Below, one piece after another: positions 10,722-21,369 of a DNA stretch of 64,000 bases. The number at the start of each line of letters is the position of its first letter. Positions within the stretch are counted from its first letter, which is position 1. The position numbers and the translations under genes are program-made. The stretch is from Patiria miniata (taxonomy: Eukaryota; Echinodermata; Asteroidea; Valvatida; Asterinidae), in NCBI RefSeq assembly GCF_015706575.1, contig NW_024037067.1, forward strand, positions 2,525,371 through 2,589,370, written 5' to 3'. The notes below the pieces were generated by a model. That model saw nothing but the letters and a program-made list of their open reading frames with translations. It was not told where the DNA came from and searched no databases.

Positions 10722-11006
10722 GTGCATGGATATGTTATCATGGTCCTCAAAATGCGTATCTCCCAGTATGGAAAACAGCGGATCATCAATCTAAAACAGA
10801 AATATGTTCTTTCGTTTGCTGAAATTCGAAGGAGATTGCTGGAGGAAGACGGCATAAAAATTTCAAGGCAATCCATTTCTAGGTTTTGGCAAAAATATGA
10901 GGCAACTGGCCAATTCAAGTCTGGCTATGGTGGCGGTCAGAAACCAGCATTGAACGCAGAACAGCTAAATTATCTTGATTCCAAATTGTTAATTTCCTTA
11001 ATATGA
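10722..11006 (+). pseudogene. Tc1-like transposase, N-terminal helix-turn-helix part only
   Basis: The 94-residue frame contains ISQYGKQRIINLKQKYVLSF, then AEIRRRLLEEDGIKISRQSI and SRFWQKYEATGQ, then a G-rich linker. This is the two-helix-turn-helix DNA-binding pattern of Tc1-like transposases. The likely start is one of the three Met codons at the front. The frame stops at 11006, and the DDE catalytic domain (YIDE, NPIE motifs) is not found downstream, so it is a remnant about a quarter of the usual 340 residues. A spliced product cannot be excluded from sequence alone. Confidence 0.65.
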
Positions 11007-12780
11007 CGTGAAAGATACCAAAAGTTGTAAATCTGATGAAGAAACACTGATTTAGGAGGGGAAAAAATACAAGATTTTTTCTGTCTTTGTGCAGCAGGGC
11101 TGCGGTGGCGTCCGTACGTGGACTTGTTTCCCGAACTTGAAAGTCGCATCGTCGTACATTTTTATCTGTTGACGACTTATAATGGTGTTTAAACTTTAAC
11201 TTTCAAAACTAGTGTCCAAACGCTGGCACTTAGCTGCCGCTTCAGCCATTTCTTCTTTGTGCTTTTTTTTAACTCTCTTGTTGGACGGCATGATGATGTA
11301 TCGATATTACATGTACATGTATATCACTGACTGTTTGATGGTAAACGATATCTGAATTTGAAATCTGGGCACCGTAGTGGGAACATTGCAGTGGAACAAT
11401 TTTTCACGACACATGTGTGATTAAACAGGGCTCGAATTTCATGGAAAAAAAGCACTAGACAGCAGGTCTAGTAACCGAAAAATGTTACTGGACCTGAACT
11501 ATTTTTACAAGACCTGTGTCATAAATAAGTAAAAAAAAACAACAACATTTTGCACTACATGTATGTGACAGGAAGACAACAAAATACTACATGTATTTAC
11601 GAGTCTCCCGTTTTGTTTGTGCACTTGGCTAGTTCCCTGGAAAATTAGTCTAATTCTCTTGCAGGGGCACAGCAGTCCTTCATGTAAAGAAACTCCAGGA
11701 GAGCTATAAATGCTTTTTTTTTCAAATCTTTGAGGAGAGCAAATTGATTAAAATCCATGGATAAACGACGGTAAACATTGTTTTTGTTTTGTTTTGAATA
11801 TAAGGATTTATTCAAGGGGCTAAAATTATTATTAGTTTTTGCATAATATGCTCAAGTGGCTAAAATTTATATTAAAAAAAATATCTGAATGGAGATTAAT
11901 AAAAGGTTTGAATTCTGCTACGCTTTCATTTTTCAATACAGTTGTCAGTTGGTTCATCAATTAATTAATCTTGGAAAATGGAGTTAATAAACGGCACATA
12001 AACATGATAAAGCAACTGAATACTTGTTTTCAGATGGATCCGTTAAAAATATATGAAAATGTTCAGCCTGAACTATTTCCATTGCACTACGAAAGCTATA
12101 CAAAAAGGGCCTCAAAAATGACAAAAACTTGCCTTAAGTGTTAATGAAAATATCTGCCATCGATAATCTTAAAAATAATGGAAAATGCAGGTCATTTATA
12201 CCATGTGCACAATGCTAGTTACGACGAGAAACTGGCTAACAATGTCTGAACTTTGCTTGGTACGAACATGCGATGATGCACTGTGTGTTGTGGACCGGCA
12301 GTGGGCCGGCATTGAGCTTCGTTTATCGGTATGTGATTTTGGTGAAACTCGCTACATCGTTTCACTTCATATACCAGTAGTATTTCCTCGAAATAAATTC
12401 ACGAACACGGGAAATACATACACAGACAAGAGAGATCAAGTTCTGTGAGTATAAGCTTGCAAAGATCGTCTTTCTCCATCGATGTTTTCTTGGCATTTTC
12501 ACGATGTCTGTTCCACGCCGTCCGGCCTACATGCAACTGCACTGCAGTGTACATGCGCGTACCGCGCACGACTATTGTATTGACTGGTTACCGCATTTCC
12601 ATCTTGCCAGTGCGCGGCGCAGCGGGAGCCAGTCACTGCTGCAATAGCACGTACAGGCCCACGTGTTTTCATACATCAAGCAGCTCTGTATGTACGTTCT
12701 GTAACGTGCAACCATGGTGCAACACACCACGAGGTAGGTACCGGCAGCTACCGGCAGCTACATGTGTATACTTTCATCAC
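11007..12780. other. Unrecognised interior of the Tc1-type element
   Basis: No domain, RNA gene or nested terminal repeat is recognised. Short frames at 12185-12448 and 12445-12843 have no family resemblance. The stretch may be captured host DNA or a degraded transposase gene. Confidence 0.4.
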
Positions 12781-12784
12781 AACG

Positions 12785-13090
12785 ATTTCGCAACGTTTTC
12801 GCGTCCCCTTTCTCACGATTTTCGCACATTTTTCGCACATTGATTTTGTACTCGCCAATTAATTTTTCCCTCGGCGTTCACATTTTTGTTCGGACCGCTT
12901 TCGCAGTTTTTTTCGCAACGTGTTTGCACCGTTTTCGCAACCCGTTCGCAGTTTTTTCGCACCGCATTCGCGCCATTTTCGCACTGCATTCGCCGCGAAT
13001 TCGCAAGGGGTAAAAGTCACTCTCAAAATGCGAAATCATACTGCGAATGCGAATTTTTTTCACAAATTTTCCCATTCCATTTCGCAGTGT
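12785..13090 (+). repeat. Subterminal array, right end of the Tc1-type element
   Basis: The heptamers TTTCGCA and CATTCGC, with variants such as TTTTCGCAACG, recur about fifteen times in 300 bp. The array is built of TTTCGC words on the + strand, and the final 80 bp carry the reverse form GCGAA. It mirrors the TTTCACAC array at the left end in position but not in exact sequence. Confidence 0.6.
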
Positions 13091-13155
13091 TAGGTTTCAA
13101 TTGCACTGTACTGTAGTTGGTTGTTCTTCGACGACGCAAAGAGATCTATGTGTGA

Positions 13156-14549
13156 TCAATCTATCAATCTGAATAGAGTCTGGACCACTTCTGGTCGCAG
13201 AGTCCATTCTGTCGGGATGATGGTCCCCCGAGACAGAGCGTCTGCGATGACATTCTCCTTGCCCGGTACATGTGTTGCTGTGAGAGTGACTTTGTTCTGA
13301 ATACAAAATCGGAACAGTTCCCAAGTTAGGAGGCAGAGTTGGGGTGATCGAGTGCTTCCTTGTCGGTTTATGTACGATGCTACTGTGATGTTGTCGCATT
13401 TGATTAGGATTGACTGTCCTATAATTGCTTGACGGAAATGCTGGAGGGCATTGAACACTGCTTGCATCTCGAGGATGTTGATATGAGATGATTGGTGTTC
13501 CGGGCCCCACGTGCCTGATACTTGGTGTGGTGGTAACGTGGCTCCCCAACCTAGTAGGGAAGCATCCGATAGTATCACTAGTGAGGGCTGTTTCCTATGG
13601 AAATTGAGGCCCTGTTGTAGGTTGGTCGGGTCCGACCACCTCAAGGTGTGGAGACAGAATTGTGGTTATACTTACAACATGGTGCAGTGGATGAATACTT
13701 GGGCGGAAAAACATTAGTAAATGAAGCTGGATGGGACGCATCCTGAGCCGGCAAAATGGCACTAGGTCCACCATACTGGCCATGAGTCCCAGAAGCTTGA
13801 GCCATGCTCTTGCTGGAGCAGATTTATTTTCTAAAAACAGCATTACGCACTGCTGGAGGTTCAGAATGCGGTCCATTGTTGGGCGTGCCACCCCATGTTT
13901 GAGATCCAGGACTGCACCCAAGAATGTTGGTGACTGGGTTGGGATTGGATGCGACTTTTTCTCATTGATTATAAACCCGAGGTCTGTAGCCAGACTCAAG
14001 CTTAACTGTACAGCTGTTTGCGTGTCCGTTCTCGACTGGTCTACGTACTATAAGCCAGCCGTCCAGGTACATAAACATGGTGATCCCCCGCCTGCAAAGT
14101 TCTGCTCCTATTGTCTTCACTATACTCTCGTAAATACTCGTGGGGATGTGGAAAACCCGAAGGGAAGACTTGTGAACTCGTATGTTGTCCCCATTCAGTG
14201 AAACCGGAGGTACTTGTAATGATCTGGATGTACCGGAACGTGAAGGTACGCGTCCTGTAGATCCAGTGATGCTGCCCATGAGTGAACTTGAATGGAGTCT
14301 AGCACTACCCGCAATGTTTCCATATGAAATCGTTTTGGGCGAATAAATTTGTTGAGAGGTTTCAAATTTAATATCGGTCGCCAAACGCGGGTCTCTTTCT
14401 TGGGAGTTAAGAAAAAAGTTGATGTAAACCCCTGTACCCCCTGGGCCGGGGACACAATATGGACTGCTTCTTTTGTTCGAAGTGAGTTTATCTCCTGTTC
14501 CAATGCCTCTCATTTTGATGGATTGAGAGGACCGGCGTTTGGCAAACAA
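13156..14549 (-). pseudogene. Reverse transcriptase / RNase H region of DIRS-A
   Basis: Minus-strand frames 14195-14503, 13962-14549, 13595-13999 and 13156-13644 cover the reverse transcriptase (STFFLTPKKETRVWRPILNL, SLDLQDAYLHVPVHPDHYK, MFMYLDGWLIV) and RNase H (LSDASLLGWGATLPP, IKCDNITVASYINRQGSTR, PGKENVIADALSRG). All blocks have counterparts in copy C. Fossil copy. Confidence 0.8.
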
Positions 14550-15891
14550 AATTGTCCAATGGAGGGAAACTTGTAAATTCGATGAGATAACCCTGACTGA
14601 TTGTTTTGAGTACCCAACTGTCGTTTGTAGTCTGGAACCAGGACCTTACGAATTTTTGTAAGCGTCCTCCTACCGGTCCTACCATAGGAGGCTGGTGGAG
14701 GTTGGGAATGTCATTTACGCCATCCCCCAGAGTATCGGGGGGGGGAGGAGGTTTGAACGTCTGACCACGGGTCTGAGGTCTACGGTTGGCTTGGGTAGGT
14801 CGTGCGCGAGCACCCTGTCTGTCCGAACCGGATTGAAATCGGCCTCGGGGTGAGTTCCGAAAGGCCTTAAAGGGTCGACGAGCAGGAATCTGGAAAGTGG
14901 GTTTTCCTTTCCGTGCTTTTGGGTTCTCCTGAGATGTTTTGGATGTAGGCTTCCGCATATTGATTTTGTTGGTGGCCTCTATGCGTTTAGCCTCTGCCTC
15001 CATTAGTTCTTGAAGCTTGCCAGCAAACAAGTCGTTGCCTGCCAGCGAAAGGTCGTCCAAGCGCTTGCGTGCTCCTTCGGTTGGTAGATATAATGCATCC
15101 AACACGTTAGCTCATTGGGATGACGTGGCAAGTGTTGAGATTCTTGCGAATTGTTTAAGGACAATGCGCAGAGTATTATCGAGGCAGTGAAAAGCTGCCG
15201 TCACCATATCCGCAGGGATGGTGGAATCTTCTTCACAGCCAAGGGCGGATCCAGAACACAATTTTTTGGGGGGGCCAAAAAAATTTTTGGTCCCCCAAAA
15301 AAGTGGGTAAAAAAAATTACGGCGTGGGGTTCGGGGCCCGCTTAAGGGCCCCGAAAATTTTTTGGATTCTAGATGCTCTGTGGTGCGATCTGAGGCAATT
15401 TCTGACCACTTTAACCAATGTTTTTTTGAGGAAAAGATGGTGGTGTACTCATTGCCTGCCTTTATTGCGATGTCACATAAAAAAAAAAAAAATTGGTTTC
15501 GTTTTGGGGGGGGGCCATGGCCCCCTTTGGCCCCCCCCTGGATCCGCCCTTGTTCACAGCCACAGGCTAGATATTCTGTGAGGAGGAGCATGAAGGATGA
15601 TGAGCACAGTCCTAAACGAGACGCCTCGTCTAACTTCTTCAGAACAACTTCAAGTTTTCCTCGGGCCCGATCCATGAATGACCCTTTAACGGGAGTTGCT
15701 CCGCCATCAGCCGCTAGTTTGTCTTTAACTGATTGTGGCATAGACGGGACCGACAAAAAAGACTCAAAGTCCTCTTTTGGGAGCCGAAATAATTTGGAAG
15801 CCCGTTTATCGTAAGGTTTCCACTTCTTGGTCTCCATTACGCTCTTGATGTGTTCTACGCACATTTTTTCTGTGCACATCCGGACAAACAC
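14488..15891 (-). pseudogene. gag-like region of DIRS-A
   Basis: Frames 15112-15891 and 14488-15105 match the gag-like region of copy C. Shared features include MCVEHI/CVERI near the start, KLAADxG, the DKARGKLE(V/D)VLKK(L/M) helix and a basic C-terminal part rich in R, G and K that could bind RNA. The hAT-like MITE 15240-15552 lies inside. Fossil copy. Confidence 0.7.
15232..15560. mobile_element. hAT-like MITE with 8-bp target duplication (15240-15552), inside DIRS-A gag
   Basis: TTCACAGC is duplicated exactly at 15232-15239 and 15553-15560. The ends are the perfect inverted repeat CAAGGGCGGATCCAG / CTGGATCCGCCCTTG. The 313-bp body again has a G run near the left end and a G/C run near the right end. 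The insertion postdates DIRS-A. Confidence 0.9.
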
Positions 15892-15984
15892 ATTTAACAG
15901 CTAACCGTGAGTGGGTCTGTATATCGGTCTGACTGGACCTGGGCCAATTACGAACAATGAACCATTTGCCGTGTGGCCGTATTC

Positions 15985-16165
15985 GGAAATGCAAGTACTC
16001 GTACTCATACTCGTACCACAAATACTCGTACTCGTACTCAGAAGTACAAGTACTCATACTCGGAGAGCTAAACTTTTACTCGGAAGCACAAGTATTCATA
16101 CTCGTACTTGGTAACCTTAGTACTTGGCATTACTCGGTATATACTCGGAAAAAAGTACTCGACTT
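15985..16165 (+). repeat. (ACTCGT)n-like microsatellite
   Basis: Imperfect hexamer repeats ACTCGT/ACTCAT interspersed with AAGTAC run for about 180 bp. There is no coding meaning. Confidence 0.8.
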
Positions 16166-16399
16166 CAGCACTGCGTTATAGGTTGCATAGCTCATATCTT
16201 GACCGCACAGTAGTAGCGTATGCAGTTCGCAGTACTGTACGGACTAACTGGCCGTGAACCTTTCTTGCAACCATGACTTTTTTAAAAACCAGTCGTGAAT
16301 TTTGTTGCATGCAAATAGTCTGATTTACTTTAAGTCGGTATACATTTAGAAAGAAATCCTAAAAAAACAACCACTTATTTTACATCTTTCATTTCCCGT

Positions 16400-16600
16400 A
16401 CCATTTTAACTTATAAGATCTTATAAGATTCTTATAAGAATCTTATAAGATTCTTGTAAATGAGTAAGAATCTTATAAGATTCTTACAAGTGAGTAAGAA
16501 TATGGTAAGATTCTTATAACAAATTTTCAAGTCAGAATATCTTCTGATAACTTCTTATTGTTGCTGAGGAATTCTTATAAGAGACCAAAGTTTGAGTCAG
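16400..16600. repeat. TCTTATAAGA palindromic satellite, copy 1
   Basis: The 10-bp palindrome TCTTATAAGA and variants recur in close succession, with spacers such as TTGTAAATGAGTAAGAA. The same satellite recurs at 28613-28905. Just upstream (16318-16390) lies the right arm of the 75-bp direct repeat also present at 8635-8699. Confidence 0.75.
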
Positions 16601-16609
16601 AATGTTAAA

Positions 16610-17390
16610 GAATTCTAAACCCTTGAGTAAGAACTTGGTAGGGGGTCTCTATAAGAAACTTTGTCAGGAGGATTATGTTAATAAGCTGGCTGCTAGTGGG
16701 CCACAAGTAGGTCACATGACACAGTGACCTTGCATTCCAGAGATAAACAGTCAGTGAGTGTGGGAAATTTGAAATTTGCAGTCAGTATTAAGTGCAGCAG
16801 TGTTGAGTGCACAAGTACTGGCTTGCAACTGAGGACAAAAATTGTATAAAACTGGATCAAAATTGTGTATATATATTCCCTGACATGGCCTTTGGACATG
16901 ATTTTGTGTTGATGTACACACTTAACCTGTACATTACATCCAAAATACATGTGTGCTGGACCAATGTCTGGATGGAAGTCTCTGGAAAGAATGCTGTCAA
17001 GAATTGTGAGTCAACACTCTCAAGCTGTTTGCATGATGTTGTGCACTGCAACTGGTAAGTCTTCATGTACATGTACATGTACATGGGCATGTTTTATACT
17101 TTGTGTACATACAACTTAGACACTACATGTATTTAATTCTTTATGTGTTAATATAACTGTACTGCTTTGACTGCATTTACATAATCAGGTGTCTTTCAAA
17201 TGACAAATTAACTTAAGCATGGAAAGGGAATTGAAAAAATAGTACAACTTAATCGCTTAACGCTCAAAAGCTAATACTCTTAAAAAATACTCTTAAAAAA
17301 TTCAAACCTTGTTTTTACATTACATTTGTATTAATTTTAAGTATTCTGTTTTTCATTTCAGATAGAGCAAAATTGCAATTACATGATTGT
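16610..17390. other. No gene seen
   Basis: Only short frames without recognisable domains are present. A (TACATG)n run lies near 17066-17092. A TTTCAG at 17356-17361 resembles a splice acceptor but leads into the LINE fragment, so I give it no weight. Confidence 0.4.
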
Positions 17391-18240
17391 GGTGGACTAC
17401 ATCCTTAAGTCTGGATTCCATCCTCGATATTCAAGGTCTTTCTTGAACATCAAGCAGAAAAAAATCAAGTCGTCATCAAAGCCTGCATCTCACTGATCTT
17501 GACTATGCGGACAATCTGGCCCTCACGGCTGATCAACTGTGTGATGCTCAAGACCTGTTAACATCTCTTGAGAATGCTGCAGCCAAGCTCTGCCTGTTTC
17601 TTAATGCAAAGAAGACCGAGTACATGACCATCAATGAGGATGAAAACCACTACCCAATATACACCTGACGGCACCTAACTATGATTTCAGGTACCTTGGG
17701 TCCTATGTTGCCGACAGTAAGAAGGTCTTCACTCGCAAAGGAATAGCTTGGAATGCATGTAACAAGCTTCATAACATCTGGCAATCAAGTATAGCACAAT
17801 CAACAAAGCTTGCCTTCTTCAGAGCCTGTGTGGAGAGCATTCTTCTCTATGGAGCTGAAACCTGGACCATGAAGAAGGAGCTTCAAGATCGCCTTGATGG
17901 CACATAACGCTAGGCTTCTTATGAGGGTGCAGAACATCTCATGGCGTGAGCACAGGACTAAAGAACAGAGTTACGAAGACATTCCACCTATGTCTGCTAT
18001 TGTGTTGCTCAACGACGTGTTCGCTTTGCTGGCCACTGCTACTGTGCTGTAACCCGTCATATCTGATGTATTATTTTGGAGAATTCCATGCCCTCATAGA
18101 GGACAAAGACCTTTCAACTACATTGATGTGATTGGCAGAGAAATTGAAGACCTTCTGTACATAATGAGGGATAAAGACACCTGGGGTGGCGTTGTGGACG
18201 AGATCTCGGTTGCGACCGCTAGATGATGATGATGATGATG
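17390..18240 (+). pseudogene. LINE reverse transcriptase fragment with (GAT)n tail
   Basis: Translated pieces give the late reverse transcriptase blocks of a non-LTR retrotransposon: HLTDLDYADNLALTADQ, LNAKKTEYMT, then in another frame FRYLGSYVADSKKVFTRKG and SILLYGAETWTMKKELQDRL. The YADD catalytic box reads YADN here, and at least one frameshift lies near 17665 and another near 17900. It ends GGVVDEISVATAR, a stop, and a (GAT)n run at about 18222-18240, as RTE- or CR1-like LINEs often do. The copy is 5'-truncated and dead. Confidence 0.75.
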
Positions 18241-18270
18241 AATATGATATTTAATCTAAAAATTAATGTG

Positions 18271-18310
18271 GCCTGACGTTGCGAACTTAGCAAGTTCTTC
18301 TTCAGAGGCT
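18271..18310 (-). ncRNA. Hammerhead-ribozyme-like fold at the 3' end of PLE-1
   Basis: Read on the minus strand from 18310 down: AGCCT, then CTGAAGA (the CUGANGA core), then a 6-bp stem-loop GAACTT-GCT-AAGTTC (18297-18283), then GCAAC, then GTC and AGGC, which pairs with the leading GCCT. This is the layout of a minimal hammerhead with a very short helix III; such motifs are known in Penelope-like elements. The second core strand reads GCAA where GAAA is expected, so this copy is probably inactive. Confidence 0.45.
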
Positions 18311-18564
18311 AAAACAGAAATGACAGAGGTACATGTACATACATTAACATGGGGGTGCACACAAACATGCAGGGCTGAAAGAAGAAACACAAAAGGAGGA
18401 TTAGGTGGGAAAGATGCAGGGGAGGGTGGATGAGAGAACTAAGAAACAAAGGGAGATGGCAAACCACAAGGGGTCTGGTATAAACAGGGGAGGGACCAGA
18501 AAGGGGAAGGATCAAAGGTCACAGGGAGTGGGAACAGACAAAAGAGTGTGAGAGTGAAGGGGGA

Positions 18565-18590
18565 TGATGCCGGGGGGGGGGGGGGGGGGA
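18565..18590 (+). repeat. Poly(G) tract in PLE-1
   Basis: A run of about 20 G lies in the 3' non-coding part of PLE-1. A longer run occupies the same position in PLE-2 (about 53845-53867). It could form a G-quadruplex. Confidence 0.8.
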
Positions 18591-18696
18591 CAGTATGGAG
18601 GTGGAAAGGGATGAAAGATGGGGGAAGATGGGTAAACACAAACAAGGAAGACCAGGTGGATTATCTGTAACAGAAGACAATGGAGGAAGAAAAGGA

Positions 18697-19443
18697 TTAA
18701 TCATTTCCAAGTTGGATGTTGAGACCATGTGGTTGAATAGTTCGAAGACGATTCATCCACACTTTCTCTCTGCTGAGGCGAACTGAGTCCTTGCGATGGC
18801 CAAGAGATTCAATGCCCTGCAAAATCATATCAGAAATGGAGTGGTTAGGCAGGTTGAAGTGATGACCAACAGGGGTGTCTAGTTTCTTGGTGTTGACCGT
18901 TGACCGGTGGGCATAGAAACGCTTCTTGAGCGTATTCTTATTCTCACCTACATACTGCACTCCACAGACCCTGCAAGAAATGAGATATATGACATTAGAG
19001 GTGTTACAAGTGATGTTACCAATGGTTCTGTGGGTAGTGACAGAAGAGTGGCCAGAAAAGGAGTCAGTCTCCTGGATATGAATCTGGCAGACAACACATC
19101 TGGAACTGCACTTGAAAGTACCATGCTGGGTGGGAGGGGATGCATCTAAGGATGGGACTTCAGCTCGAACAATCAAGTCCCGTCGATTTCGAGGACGCCT
19201 GTAAGCCAATGTTGGCCCGTTGGGGATGGCGCGGGCAAGGCGATCTGAAGTATGGAGGATATGATGATCGTCATTAGTGATTTTGCAAAGGGGAGGGAGA
19301 TTGGGGTGAAACGTGGTAACCAAGGGAATCATGGGTTTGGCCATGGCATCAGGGGCCTTTCCCGTGAGAGCTAGATTTCTGGGGATAGCTTTAGCTCTGG
19401 CAATGGCACGATGAACTTGGCGAGAGCTGTGACCCCTGGCCAC
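18697..19443 (-). pseudogene. GIY-YIG endonuclease part of PLE-1
   Basis: A 248-residue frame holds the C-terminal endonuclease of Penelope-like elements. A cysteine-bearing linker (CSSRCVVCQ) leads to the GIY-YIG core NVIYLISCRVCGVQYVGENK, followed by LKKRFYAHRS, VGHHFN and a conserved E in SREKVWMNRL. The Cys-containing insertion is typical of Penelope nucleases. The reverse transcriptase is missing because the copy is 5'-truncated, so this is a remnant although the frame itself is open. Confidence 0.8.
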
Positions 19444-19552
19444 CTAGTTGTTCCTCAGTATCTGTGTATGGTGGGAGAAATCGGAATCATTAGAACAAAT
19501 TCTTCCGAGTCTGAGTGCCTGGCTAAACGCTATGCCAGTTTGATATTTAATC

Positions 19553-19998
19553 GTCAACACAAATCTACATGTACATGTACATGTACATACATTACAAGTG
19601 TGTATTTGCCTGCAATCGGGGACCCCTATTGTCTCTCTTTTGTTTGTACTCTTGACTTCATGTATATAGGAGAAGTACCTTTTTTTGGAATATTTATACA
19701 TCAGATGACTGGTTTGGATCACTTTATTTAAACGAAAAGAATTATTGTATTCCAACTTTTCCTCTGCAAGCTGTTAATTATATGATCAGTTTCATGTGTT
19801 GTTTTGTCCTGAAACAAATTGTAAGTATTAAATTAACTCTTTTAGCCTACTTTTACTGTCCTGGCATCCATTAATTGTTGAGGTGTCATTTTATTTAAAT
19901 ATTTATTTCATCAGCAAAAAAACCCGTCCTTTTGTTAGTCATGGGTTTTCATAGATGTTTAGTAACGAGCATGTCTATTTATGATGTAGGTTTCTAAG
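19553..19998. other. No gene seen; AT-rich spacer
   Basis: The stretch lies between the right target duplication of PLE-1 and the left LTR of the gypsy element. A (TACATG)n run is at about 19566-19588. Confidence 0.5.
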
Positions 19999-20002
19999 AA
20001 TA

Positions 20003-21346
20003 TGTGACACCGGAAAATGTGACACGACAAGGATGGTGTACATTACTGTGTCTGGTTCATTTAATGGTGAACTGCATCTTTTAAGTGAAGCAAAACCAAA
20101 ACAAAACCCTGAAAAGATACAAAATAGAATTTCCATATAAATACAATGCTTAAGGAAATACCAATCCAGCAAAGTAAATTATAAAAAGAACAATAATAAT
20201 CCTCAGAGATATAAAATCGAACTCAGTAACACAATTTGCTTCTAACTGTAAAGTCAAGTTAAATTCCAAAATGAATTAATACAAGGCATGTGAATGCTTT
20301 AACTTGCAAAGACAAAATAGGAAACAACTAAAGCAAATGTGCAATGACCTCTAAATATGACTATGGACTCAGCAAACCATAGACTTAAATCAGTCCATTC
20401 ATCATTATAGCCTAAGGATCCATAAAGAAACTAACTAACTAGTGTGCCAGTCTAATAAGACACTACTGGTATCTTAGGTCACACGCTCCAATAAACACTG
20501 GACAAAGAAATCTCTGCAGGGTAATAAACACTCTTGGCAAACTTCCTGCCTCCCTGTACTAAGGTATGGTGCCTTCCAAGAAACTGAGTGCACCTCATTA
20601 TATATGCAGCAACTTAGGAGATTAAGGGTCTAAACAGTGGCTATACTACACTGCACTATGGACATCTACACAGGACAAAGGAACTATGAATTTATACTCT
20701 AAAAATATAAATCTCAGAATATGTTCATAAAAAAAGTGGAAAATAGATGATGAGGAATATAGTAAAATAAGGAAATCTATTCTTGAACTTTGTGTACTCA
20801 AGAAGTTAACTAAATGTGAACAAGAAATAAAGTGGATATACATGTAATCAAAGTAAGGGAAATCTAAATCCTTCAAATCCATGGAAAAAGATTATATTTC
20901 TAAACACAGAAAGTCATCAAAAGGATGATCTTTTCTCAATATGCAATAATAGATACAACACCACAGTGAATCTGGGCTTCCTAAAGACCATCAATGAATG
21001 AATCCACTTTAAATTCAGTAATCAGAGTAAAGTTTAAGAATACTCAAGCTAACTTCGGAATTAATCAAAAAGTGTTCACAAAGTCTCAATAAAAAGAAAC
21101 TTAGGAACTTTAGCAATAAGAACAACTATTAAAACAATATAAATGAATTCTTACCCCAGTCGAGTCATCCACAAAATCTTGAGGCATTAACTAAAGTACA
21201 TATGTAGAAGGAAGCAGGACACTGTGTGTGGTGTTAAGAGGACCAGTGCTAGTGGTGGAATGACTCACTCAAGGATAAGTGTGAGCTTTACCTTAAGGGT
21301 CAAGCGAGGGCGCTGCGCAGGAGAAATATGTAAATGAGCTGTCACA
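20003..21346 (-). repeat. 3' LTR of the Ty3/gypsy element
   Basis: It is a direct repeat of 27054-28553. It starts TG and ends CA, and is about 1.34 kb long. Confidence 0.9.
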
Positions 21347-21369
21347 TACTCCCCTGCTCTAAGGTTGGC

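Larger units (their letters stand above)
10443..13113. mobile_element. Tc1/mariner-type element inserted at TA in DIRS-A
   Basis: The ends are a perfect 19-bp inverted repeat: CAGTACAGTGCAATTGAAA at 10443-10461 and its inverse at 13095-13113. TA flanks both sides (10441-10442 and 13114-13115), the Tc1/mariner target. DIRS sequence on each side belongs to the same region of copy C, so this is a clean insertion. The 2671-bp body holds an N-terminal transposase fragment (10722-11006), short-period arrays near both ends, and about 1.7 kb of unrecognised DNA. No DDE catalytic core is visible, so this copy is probably non-autonomous. Confidence 0.85.
8719..15905 (-). mobile_element. DIRS-type tyrosine-recombinase retroelement, copy A (broken)
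   Basis: Read on the minus strand it has gag-like (about 15891-14488), reverse transcriptase/RNase H (about 14549-13156), a post-RNase H region and a tyrosine recombinase (about 10274-9080), then a terminal region (8935-8719). Every part matches copy C at 57625-64000. The right end lacks the inverted terminal repeat seen in copies B and C, so it is cut there. It carries two later insertions: a Tc1/mariner-type element (10443-13113) and a hAT-like MITE (15240-15552). Several breaks; an old copy. Confidence 0.85.
18246..19552 (-). mobile_element. Penelope-like element PLE-1, 5'-truncated (18257-19541), with 11-bp target duplication
   Basis: GATATTTAATC is duplicated exactly at 18246-18256 and 19542-19552. 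Between them lies a minus-strand copy of the 3' part of the Penelope-like element also found at 53526-55833. It includes the GIY-YIG region and the 3' end but no reverse transcriptase core. It landed directly behind the (GAT)n tail of the LINE fragment. Similarity to PLE-2 is very high over the shared 1.28 kb, so both are recent relative to their surroundings. Confidence 0.9.

Noticed and set aside
18309-18728. Proline/leucine-rich minus-strand frames near the Penelope 3' end (also 53525-54006)
   Set aside because: They are low-complexity translations of the GGGA-rich 3' non-coding part, repeated in both Penelope copies.
19566-19588. (TACATG)n runs (also 17066, 31126, 48700) as regulatory elements
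   Set aside because: Common simple repeat with no positional consistency relative to genes.
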